64,000 bases of DNA from Nitrospirillum sp034653275 (GTDB taxonomy: Bacteria > Pseudomonadota > Alphaproteobacteria > Azospirillales > Azospirillaceae), in the NCBI RefSeq assembly GCF_034653275.1, contig NZ_JAYEES010000002.1, positions 310,001 through 374,000 on the forward strand, in the 5' to 3' direction. Each line of letters opens with the position of its first letter. Within the stretch, counting starts at the first letter, position 1. Position numbers and translations under genes: made by a program. Positions 27,201 through 39,200 of this stretch are shown piece after piece. The notes beneath the pieces were generated by a model that searched no databases, was not told the origin of the DNA, and was given only the letters and a program-made list of their open reading frames with translations.

Positions 27201-30200
27201 GGCGGCACCTTCGATGTCACCAACGGCGCCGTGACCCTCACGGGCGTCGTCAGCGGCGCCGGCGCGCTGGATGCCAAGAGCACCACCTCGGGCAACGCCC
27301 TGAAGCTGTCGGGCAACAACACCTTCACCGGCGGCGTCACGCTGGATGGCGGCATCCTCGACATCTCCAGCAACACCGCCCTGGGTACCGGCACCCTGAC
27401 CGTCAACGGCGGCAAGATCCGCAGCACGACGAACCTCACCTACAACCTGGCCAACAACCTGGTGCTGAACACCGATCTGGTGATGGCCGGCAGCTATGCC
27501 CTGACCTTCACCGGCACGGTCGACCTGGGCGGCGGCACCCGCACCATCAACGATCAGCTGGGCGCCGGCAAGGACCTGACCTTCACCGGTGTGGTCAGCA
27601 ACGGCAGCATCAACATCAGCTCGCAAACCAGCGGCGGCACCTACGCCAATGTGGTGCTGAGCAACACCAGCAACACCTACACCAACGCCACCGTCACCGC
27701 GGGCTTCCTCAAGATCGCCGGCGCCGGCAGCCTGGGCAGCGGCAGCGTCACCATGGCCGGCGGCACCCTGCTGATCAACGGTGCCGCCACCATCGCCGAG
27801 AACATCGCCGTCACCGCCAGCTCCACCATCCAGGTGGCCAGCGGCAACGCCGTCACCCTGTCGGGCAACATCACCGGCACCGGCAACAAGACCCTGACCC
27901 TGACCACCGGCACGGGCGCCGGCGACGGCCTGACCCTGACGGGCACCAACACCTACGCCGGTGCCTACAGCGTCAGCGCCGGCACGGTCACCGCCAGCGG
28001 CGGCAGCGCCATCGCCGACACCAGCGCCGTGACCGTCGCCAGCGGCGCCACCTTGGCCCTGGCCGCCAGCGAGACCATCGGCTCTTTGGCCGGCGCCGGC
28101 ACGGTGACCCTGGGCACCAACACCCTGACGGTGAACGAGGCCAGCGCCGACGACACGACCTTCTCTGGCGCCATCACCGGCACCGGCGGCCTGACCAAGG
28201 CCGGCACCGGCATCCTGGAGCTGTCGGGCACCAACACCTATACCGGCGCCACCACCCTCAGCGCCGGCCAGATCACCGTGTCGGGCGGCAGCGCCATCAG
28301 CGACAGCAGTGCCGTGTCGGTCGCCTCGGGCGCCACCCTGCTGCTGTACGCCAGCAATGAGACGGTGGGATCGCTCAGCGGCGCCGGCACCGTGACGCTG
28401 AACGGCGGCACGCTGACCGTGGGCGGGGACAACACCAGCACCACCTTCTCCGGCGTTCTTCAGGACGGTGGCCTCGCCGGCGGCATCACCAAGGCCGGCA
28501 CGGGCACCCTGACCCTGTCGGGCACCAACACCTACACCGACACAACGACCATCAGCGCCGGCACCCTGGTGGCCAGCAGCACCGGCGCCCTGGGCAGCAG
28601 CACCGGCGCCACCACCGTCGCCAGCGGCGCCGCCCTGTCGCTGGGCAGCGGCGTGACCATCGCCGACGCCCTGACCATCGCGGGATCCGGCATCTCCTCG
28701 GGCGGCGCGCTGATCCTGTCCACCGGCAACGCCACCCTGTCCGGCAATCTGACCCTGTCGGCCGCCGCCACCGTCACCGTGGCCGACACCTCCACCCTGA
28801 CCGTGAGCGGCACGGTTGGCGGCGCCTTCAGCCTCACCCGCAGCTTCGGCAACGGCGCCCTGGTGCTGACCGCCAACAACAGCAGCGGCACCACCAATCT
28901 GAATATCCAGAACGGCACGCTGTCCATCACCGACCAGACCAACCTGACCACCGGCACGCTGACCCTGAACATGGGCAACACCGGCGTCGGCGGCCTGCTG
29001 GTCACCGGCAGCAACGTCACGATTTCCAAGAACATCACGCTGGGCGCCAGCGGCGGCATCATCAGCAACGCCAACGCCCTGACCCTGTCCGGCAACATCA
29101 CCGGCGGCGTCAGCAGCAACGCCAGCCACGTCATCAGCCTGACCAAGGTCGGCGCCGGCAAGCTGACCCTGTCCGGCACCAACACCTACACCAGCTCCAC
29201 CGGTGCCTTGGGCGCCACCATGGTGTCCGCCGGCACCCTCAGCGTCACCAACGCCACCAACCTGGGCAGCACCACCATCAACGGCGCCGTCATCCTGAAC
29301 GGCGGCGCGCTGGAGGTGACGGGCAGCAGCGTCACCCTGCCCAACGCCATCGTCCTCAACGCCAACGGCACCATCAGCGCCACCAACAGCGCCACGCTGT
29401 CCGGCGTCATCTCCGGTTCCCGCAACCTGACCCTGAATGGCCTGGGCACGCTGACGCTCAGCGGCACCAACACCTATACCGGCACCACCACCGTGTCGGC
29501 CGGCACGCTCAGCGTCACTGACAACACCAACATCAGCAGCGCCGCGCTGACCCTGGACGGTGGCGCCCTCACCGTGACCGGCGCCACGGTTACCCTGGCC
29601 AACGCCGTCACCCTGGGCAGCAACGGCGGCACAATCAGCGACGCCAACGCCCTGACCCTGTCGGGTGTCATCAGTGGCGCGGGCAACCTGACCAAGACCG
29701 GTGCTGGCACTCTGGCCCTGTCGGGCACAAACACCTATACCGGCACCACCACCGTGTCGGCCGGCACCCTCAGCATCGCCGCCAGCACCAACCTGGGCAG
29801 CGGCGGCCTGACGCTCGACGGCGGCACCCTGACGGTGACCGGCACCACGGTGACACTGGGCGGGAACATTCTGCTGGGCACCGGCGGCGGCACCATCAGC
29901 ACCGCCAACACCCTGACCCTGAGCGGCGTCATCAGCGGTTCCGGCAATTTGACCTCGTCGGGCAGCGGCACCCTGATCCTGTCGGGCACCAACACCTACA
30001 CCGGCACCACCACCATCAGCGGCGGCTCGCTGGAGGCCGCCAGCAGCGGCGCCCTGGGCAGCAGCGCCGGCGGCACCACGATCGCCTCCACCGGCACCCT
30101 GCTGATCGATGATGGCGTGACCATAGCGGACGCGGTCAGCACCGCCGGCAACGGCTCGCTGACCCTGAACACCTCCACCGGCAGCGCCACGGTGTCGGGC

Positions 30201-33200
30201 AACGTGACCCTGACGGCCGATGCGCGCGTCAACGTGAACGGCACCGGCACCCTGACCCTCAGCGGCACCCTGGGCGGCGCCTTCACGCTGTACAAAAATA
30301 TCGGCACCGGCACCCTGGTGCTGAGCGGCAGCAACAGCGCCGCCACCACCAACCTGAACATCGCCACCGGCACCCTGTCCATCACCGACCAGACCAACCT
30401 GACCACCGGCACCCTGACCTTGAACGGCGGCGCGTTGGCGGTAACCGGGTCCGCGGTGACCGTGAGCAAGGCCATCACCCTGGCCAGTGGCGGCGGCACC
30501 ATCAGCAACGCCAACGCCGTGACCCTGTCGGGCGTCATCAGCAGCACGGGCGGCCTGACCAAAACGGGCGCCGGCACCCTGACCCTGTCGGGCACCAACA
30601 CCTACAGCGGCTCGACGACGATCGCGGCAGGCACGTTGGCCTTGGCCAGCCTGGGCAGCACCTCGTCCCTGATCTTCAGCGGCGGCACGCTGGCATCCAC
30701 GACCGCCTTCTCCAGCTCCACCGCCGTCACCGTGAACGCCGGCGGCGGCACCATCAATGTCACCAGCGGCGCCGTGACCCTCACGGGCGTCGTCAGCGGC
30801 ACCGGCGCGCTGGATGTCAAGAGCACCACCTCGGGCAACGCCCTGAAGCTGTCGGGCAACAACACCTTCACCGGCGGTGTCACGCTGGATGGCGGCATCC
30901 TCGACATCTCCAGCAACACCGCCCTGGGTACCGGCACCCTGACCATCAACGGAGGTAAGATCCGCAGCACGACGAACCTCACCTACAACCTGGCCAACAA
31001 CCTCGTGCTGAACGCCGATCTGGTGATGGCCGGCAGCTATGCCCTGGCCTTCGCCGGCACGGTCGACCTGGGCGCCGGCACCCGCACCATCAACGACCAG
31101 CTGGGTGCCGGCAAGAACCTGACCTTCAGCGGCGTGGTCAGCAACGGCAGCATTAATGTCGCCTCCCAGAGCAGCGGCGGCACCTATGCTTCGCTGATCC
31201 TGAGCAACACCGCCAACACCTACACCAACGCCACGGTGACCTCGGGCACCCTCAGCATCGCCGGCGCCGGTAGCCTGGGCAGCGGCAGCGTCACCATGGC
31301 CGGCGGCACCCTGCTGATCAACGGCGCCGCCAGCATCGCCAAGAACATCGCCGTCACCGCCAGCTCCGCCATCCAGGTGGCCAGCGGCAACGCCGCCACC
31401 CTGTCGGGCGTCATCTCCGGCAGCACCGGAACCCTGACGCTGAGCAGCGGCACGGGCGCCGGCGACGGCCTGACCCTGACGGGCACCAACACCTACGCCG
31501 GTGCCTACAGCGTCAGCGCCGGCACGGTCACCGCCAGCGGCGGCAGCGCCATCGCCGACACCAGCGCCGTGACCGTCGCCAGCGGCGCCACCTTGGCCCT
31601 GGCCGCCAGCGAGACCATCGGCTCCCTGGCCGGCGCCGGCACGGTCACCCTGGGCACCAACACCCTGACGGTGAACGAGGCCAGCGCCGACGACACGACC
31701 TTCTCTGGCGCCATCACCGGCACCGGCGGCCTGACCAAGGCCGGCACCGGCATCCTGGAGCTGTCGGGCACCAACACCTATACCGGCGCCACCACCCTCA
31801 ACGCCGGCCAGATCACCGTGTCGGGCGGCAGCGCCATCAGCGACAGCAGTGCCGTGTCGGTCGCCTCGGGCGCCACCCTGCTGCTGTACGCCAGCAATGA
31901 GACGGTGGGATCGCTCAGCGGCGCCGGCACCGTGACGCTGAACGGCGGCACGCTGACCGTGGGCGGGGACAACACCAGCACCACCTTCTCCGGCGTTCTT
32001 CAGGACGGTGGCCTCGCCGGCGGCATCACCAAGGCCGGCACGGGCACCCTGATCCTGTCGGGCACCAACACCTACACCGACACGACGACGATCAGCGCCG
32101 GCACCCTGGTGGCCAGCAGCGACGGCGCCCTGGGCAGCAGCACCGGCGCCACCACCGTCGCCAGCGGCGCCGCCCTGTCGCTGGGCAGCGGCGTGACCAT
32201 CGCCGACGCCCTGACCATCGCGGGATCCGGCATCTCCTCGGGCGGCGCGCTGATCCTGTCCACCGGCAACGCCACCCTGTCCGGCAATCTGACCCTGTCG
32301 GCCGCCGCCACCGTCACCGTGGCCGACACCTCCACCCTGACCGTGAGCGGCACGGTTAGCGGCGCCTTCAGCCTCACCCGCAGCTTCGGCAACGGCGCCC
32401 TGGTGCTGACCGCCAACAACAGCGGCGGCAGCACCAATCTGAATATCCAGAACGGCACGCTGTCCATCACCGACCAGACCAACCTGACCACCGGCACGCT
32501 GACCCTGAACATGGGCAACACCGGCGTCGGTGGCCTGCTGGTCACCGGCAGCAACGTCACGATTTCCAAGAACATCACGCTGGGCGCCAGCGGCGGCATC
32601 ATCAGCAACGCCAACGCCTTGACCCTGTCCGGCAACATCACCGGCGGCGTCAGCAGCAACGCCAGCCACGTCATCAGCCTGACCAAGGTCGGCGCCGGCA
32701 AGCTGACCCTGTCCGGCACCAACACCTACACCAGCTCCACCGGTGCCTTGGGCGCCACCATGGTGTCCGCCGGCACCCTCAGCGTCACCAGCAACACCAA
32801 CCTGGGCAGCACCACCATCAACGGTGCCGTCATCCTGAACGGCGGCGCGCTGGAGGTGACGGGCAGCAGCGTCACCCTGCCCAACGCCATCGTCCTCAAC
32901 GCCAACGGCACCATCAGCGCCACCAACAGCGCCACGCTGTCCGGCGTGGTCTCCGGTTCCCGCAACCTGACCCTGAATGGCGTGGGCACGCTGACGCTCA
33001 GCGGCACCAACACCTACACCGGCACCACCACCGTCACCGACGGTACCCTCAGCATCGCCGCCGCCGCCAACCTGGGTAGCGGCGCGCTCACCCTCAACGG
33101 CGGCACCCTCACCGTGACCGGCTCCAGCGTCAGCCTGAGCCAGGCCGTGGCCCTGGGCAGCAACGGCGGCACAATCAGCACCGCCAACGCCCTGACCCTG

Positions 33201-36200
33201 TCGGGCGTGGTCAGCGGATCGGGGGACCTGACCCTGAGCGGTGGCGGCACCTTCACGCTGTCGGGAACCAACACCTACACCGGCGACACGACGGTGCGCG
33301 ATGCCACCGTGCGCATCGCCGCAGCCGCCAACCTGGGCGGCAGCACCCTGACGCTGAACGGCGGCACCCTCACGGTGACCGGGTCCAGCGTCAGCCTGAG
33401 CCAGAACCTTACCATCTCCGTCAACAACGGCACCCTCAACACGGACAACAGCCTGACCCTGTCGGGTGTCGTCAGCGGTTTCGGCAGTCTGTTCAAAAGC
33501 GGAATCGGCACCGTAACCCTGTCGGGCAACAGCAGCGGCTATACCGACGCCAGCTATGTGCAGGCGGGCACCTTGGCGCTGACCGGTTCATTGGGCGGTG
33601 ACGTCAACGTCCAGGACGGCGCCACCCTGGCCGGCACCGGCACCATCGGCGGCAACCTGCGGGTCTATGGCGGCGGCACCCTGGCCCCCGGCATCGACGG
33701 CGTGAACAACGGCATCGGCACCCTGACCGTCACGGGCAACGTGAACCTGGGCGGCGCCCTGCAAATCCAGATCGCCGGCGTCTCCGGCAACAACGACGTG
33801 TTGAGCGTGGGCGGCAACGTCGTGCTGAACGACGGCTCGGGCAATGCCGGCACCCTGACGCTGAGCGCCGTTGGCGGCTACACGGCAGCACTGGGCGACA
33901 GCTTCACCATCGTCAACAACACCGGCAGCGGCACCACCGACACCACGGCCTTCGACAACCTGGACAGCAATGGGCGTGCGGACCTCAGCGGCGGCAAGGC
34001 GCTGATCACCAACAGCGGCGGCACCGGCAACGATATCGTGGCCAGCGTCCTCAACGCCGCCCCGACCCTGACCACCACCCCGGCCACGAGCCCCAACTTC
34101 ACCGAGGGCGGCAGCGCCGTGTCGCTGTTCAGCGGCACCACCATCAGCACGGTGGAGGCCGGCCAAAGCGTCCACGCCCTGACGCTGACCGTCGGCGGCC
34201 TGGCCAACGGCACGTCCGAAGTGCTGACCGTCGACGGCAGCGCGGTAACCTTGACCAACGGCACCAGCGTGACCACCAGCGCCAATGGCTATGCCGTCAG
34301 CGTCTCGGTCACCGGCAGCACCGCCACCGTCACCATCACCAAGGTCGGCGACTTCTCCGCCGCCGCCGCCCAGACCCTGGTCAACGGCCTGACCTACCAG
34401 AACAGCAGCCAGGACCCCACCGCCGGCAGCGGCCGCACCGTCACCCTGACCAGCATCCAGGACAACGGCGGCACCGCCAACGGCGGCACCGACACCGCCA
34501 CCCTGACCGCCAACACCACCGTCACCATCACCCCGGTCAACAACGCGCCCACCCTGCCCAGCAGCGGCGCCACCTCAACCATCCCGGCCACGCCGATCAA
34601 CGCCGCCAGCAACGCCGTCACCGTATCCAGCATCCTGAGCGATGCGGGCTATGCCGACGTCGATGGCCACGGCATCTCGGGCGTCGCCATCACCGGCCTG
34701 TCCGGTGCCGGCACCTGGCAGTATTCCACCGACGGCACGAACTGGTTCGCGGTCGGCACCGTCTCCGCCAACAGCGGTCTGTTGCTGAACAGCACCGCCC
34801 AACTGCGCTACGTCCCCAATGGCAGCACGGCGGAAACCGCCACGCTGACCTTCAAGGCCTGGGACGAAACCACCGGCACCGTCAGCAGCGGCAGCACGCG
34901 CCAGACGGCCGACACCACCACCAACGGCGGCGCCACCGCCTACTCGGCCAACAACGGCACGCTCAGCGTCGAGACCCAGGGCGCGGTGATGACGGCCGGC
35001 GGGTCCGTCACCTATGTCGAGGCCGGCACCGCCGGCGCCATCGACACCACCATCACCGTCAGCGATTCCGTCACCAGCACCCTGACCAGCGCCACGGTGA
35101 CCATCGGCAGCGTGGTGGCGGGCGACGTGCTGTCCTTCACCAACACGGCCAACATCACCGGCAGCTATGACAGCAGCACCGGTGTGCTGACCCTGACGGG
35201 CAGCGACACCCTGGCCAACTACCAGGCGGCCCTGCGCAGCATCACCTTCAGCTCCACCAGCCAGGACCCGACGGTGGGCGGGACCCGGACCAGCCGCACC
35301 GTCAGCTGGTCGGTCAACGACGGCATCGCCCCGTCGGCCGCCGTCACCAGCACGGTCAACATCACCGCCGTCAACGATGCGCCCACCCTGGCCACCACCC
35401 CCACCAGCAGCCCGGTCTTCACCGAGGGCGGCAGCGCCGTGAGCCTGTTCAGCGGCACCACCATCAGCGCGATCGAGGCCGGCCAGAAGATCAGCGGCCT
35501 GACGCTGACCGTCGGCGGCCTGGCCGACGGCACATCGGAGGTTCTGTCCATTGACGGCCAGGACGTCGCCCTGGTCGACGGGACCAGCATCACCACCACC
35601 GCCAACGGCTATGGTGTCTCAATCTCGGTGACATCCGGCACCGCCACCGTCACCATCACCAAGGCGGGTGGCGCCACGGCGGCGGCGACCCAGACCCTGG
35701 TCGACGGCCTGACCTACAAGGACACGAGCAGCGACCCCACGGCCGGCGGCGGCCGCACCGTCACCCTGACCCAAATCCAGGACAATGGTGGCACGGCCAA
35801 CGGCGGCCACGACACCACCACCCTGACCGCCAGCACCACCGTCACCCTGCACCCGGTCAACCAGGCGCCGACCCTGTCCACCACCCCGGCCACGTCGCCC
35901 AACTTCACCGAGGGCGGCAGCGCCGTGCCGCTGTTCAGCGGCACCACCATCAGCACCAGCGAGGCCAGCCAGAGTGTCCACGCCCTGACGCTGACCGTCG
36001 GCGGTGTGGCCAACGGCGCGTCCGAAGTGCTGACCGTCGACGGCAGCGCGGTGACCCTGACCAACGGCACCAGCGTGACCACCAGCGCCAACGGCTATGC
36101 CGTCAGCGTCTCGGTCACCGGCAGCACCGCCACCGTCACCATCACCAAGGCCGGCGACTTCTCCGCCGCCGCCGCCCAGACCCTGGTCAACGGCCTGACC

Positions 36201-39200
36201 TACCAGAACAGCAGCCAGGACCCCACCGCCGGCAGCGGCCGCACCGTCACCCTGACCAGCATCCAGGACAACGGCGGCACCGCCAATGGCGGCACCGACA
36301 CCACCACGCTGACCGCCAACACCACCGTCACCATCACCCCGGTCAACAACGCGCCCACCCTGCCCGGCAGCGGCGCCACCTCCACCATCCCCGCCACGCC
36401 GATCAACGCCACCAGCGACGCCGTCAGCGTGTCCAGCGTCCTGACCGACGCGGGCTATCTCGACCCCGATGCCCACGGCCATTCCGGCGTGGCCATCACC
36501 GGCCTGACCGGGTCCGGCGCCTGGCAGTATTCCACGGACGGCGGCACCAACTGGATCAACGTCGGCACCGTTTCCACCACCGGTGCCCTGCTGCTGGACA
36601 GCACCGCCACGCTGCGCTACGTGCCCAACGGCAGCACCGTGGAAACCGCCACCCTGACCTTCAAGGCCTGGGACGAGACCACCGGCACCGCCACCAGCGG
36701 CAGCACGCGCCAGACGGCCGACACCACCACCAACGGCGGCACCACCGCCTATTCGGCCAACAACGGGACGCTCAGCGTCGCCGCGCAGGGCGCCACGGTG
36801 ACGGCCGGCGCCACCACCGGCTACACCGATGGCGGCAGTGCCGACGTGATCGACAGCGGCATCACGCTGTCGGACAGCGCCAGCAGCACCCTGACCAGCG
36901 CCACCGTCACCATCGGCAACGTCGTGGCCGGTGACGTCCTGGCCTTCGCCAGCCAGAACGGCATCACCGGCAGCTATAACGCCACCACCGGCGTCCTGAC
37001 CCTGACGGGGACCGCCAGCGTCGCCGACTATCAGGCGGCCCTGCGCTCCGTCACCTTCAACTCCACCAGCCATGATCCGACGCTGGGCGACACCCGCACC
37101 AGCCGCACCATCAGCTGGTCCGTCAATGACGGCATCGCACCCTCGGCCACCGTCACCAGCACCGTCAACATCACCGCCGTCAACGACGCGCCGACGCTGA
37201 CGGTGCCCGGCGCCCAGACCATCACCGACACCCTGGCGCATGGCCTGAGCGTCAGCGTGGCCGATGCCGACGCGGGAACCGGCACCGAAACGGTGACGGT
37301 GAGCGCGGGCAAGGGCAATCTGGCCGTCACCGCCTCGGGCGGCGCCAGCGTCAGCGGCACAGGCACCGGCAGCCTGACCATCGCCGGCACCCTGGCCGAC
37401 GTGAACGCCACCCTGGCCAGCCTGACCTACACCACCACGGCGACGGGCAGCGACAGCGACACGGTGACCGTGACTGTCAACGACGGCGGCAACACCGGCA
37501 TCGGCGGCGCGCTGTCGGACAGCAAGACCATCGCCGTCACCCTGACTGGCAATGCCGCCCCCACCATCAGCGTGGCCGGCACGCAGACCATCACCGACAC
37601 CAACAGCCACGCCATCACCGGCGTCGGTGTGAGCGACAGCCTGGCCGGCGGCACCGTCAGCGCCACGGTGTCGGATTTGCACGGCAACCTGGGCTTCACC
37701 GCCGCCGGGTCCGCCAGCGTCACCGGCGCCGGCACGGGCAGCGTCACCATCACCGGCACCCTGGCCGACGTGAACGCCACCCTGGCCACCCTGAGCTACG
37801 CCACCACCGCGACGGCCACGGGAACGGATACCATCACCGTCACCGTCAACGACGGCGGCACCAGCCTGATCGGCGGGGCGAAGTCCGCCACGCAGACCAT
37901 CGCCGTCACCCTGACCGGCAACGATGTGCCGTCCTTGGCGGTACCGGGCGCACAGAGCTATGTCGACCAGGCCGGCCACGCCATCAGTGGCGTCGCCATC
38001 ACCGACACGCTGCCCGGCGGCACCGTCACGGCCACCGTGTCCGACCTGCACGGCAACCTCAGCTTCACCGCCTCGGGCGCCGCCACCGTCACCGGGGGCG
38101 GCACGGGCAGCGTCACCATCACCGGCTCCCTGGCCGATGTGAACGCCACCCTGGCCACCCTGAGCTACGCCACCACCCTGTCGACGGCCGGCAGCGACAC
38201 CATCACCGTCGCCGTCAACGATGGCGGCACCACGCGCATCGGTGGGGCCCAGTCCACCAGCGGCACCATCGCGGTGGCCATCGCCACCAACGACACCCCG
38301 GTACTGACCGTGGCGGGGGCGCAGAGCTACGACGACACCAACGCCCACGCCATCACCGGCGTCAGCATCAGCGACGCCCACAATGGCACTGTGACCGCCA
38401 CAGTGGCTGACTTGCACGGCAACCTGGGCTTCACCGCCGCGGGGACCGCCACCGTCACCGGCGGCGGCACGGGCAACGTCACCATCACCGGCAGCCTGGC
38501 CGACGTGAACGCCACCCTGGCCACCCTGACCTACACCACCACGGCAACCGCCACCGGCAGCGACACCATCACCGTCACCGTCAACGACGGCGGCGGCAGC
38601 CTGATTGGTGGGGCCAAGTCCGCCACCCAGACGATCGCCGTGGCCCTGACCGGTAACGACACGCCGGTCCTGACCGTGGCCGGGGCGCAGAGCTACACCG
38701 ACACCAACGCCCACGCCATCACCGGCGTCAGTGTCAGCGACAGCCTGCAGGGCGGCACCGTCACCGCCACCGTGGCTGATCTGCGCGGCAATCTCGGCTT
38801 CACCGCCGCAGGATCCGCCACCGTCACCGGCGTTGGCACGGGCAGCGTCACCATCACCGGCAGCTTGGCCGACGTGAACGCCACCCTGGCCACCCTGACC
38901 TATGCCACCACGGCGACCGCCACCGGCAGCGACACCATCACCGTCACCGTTAATGATGGTGGTACGGCCCGCATCGGCGGGGCCAAGGCCGCCGCCCAGA
39001 CCATCGCCATCAACCTGACCGGCAATGACACGCCGGTCCTGACCGTGACGGGGGCGCAGAGCTACACCGACACCAACGTCCACGCCATCACCGGTGTCAG
39101 TGTCAGCGACAGCCTGCAGGGCGGCACCGTCACCGCCGCCCTGATCGCCACCCAGGGCAACATCTCCGTCACCGCCGCCGGCGGCGCCACGGTGTCGGGC

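Noticed and set aside
27156..32669. An 1837-codon minus-strand open frame with repeated GAGAGVGVGARQGQ-like sequence
   Set aside because: It mirrors the plus-strand beta repeats. The periodicity is inherited from the real gene.
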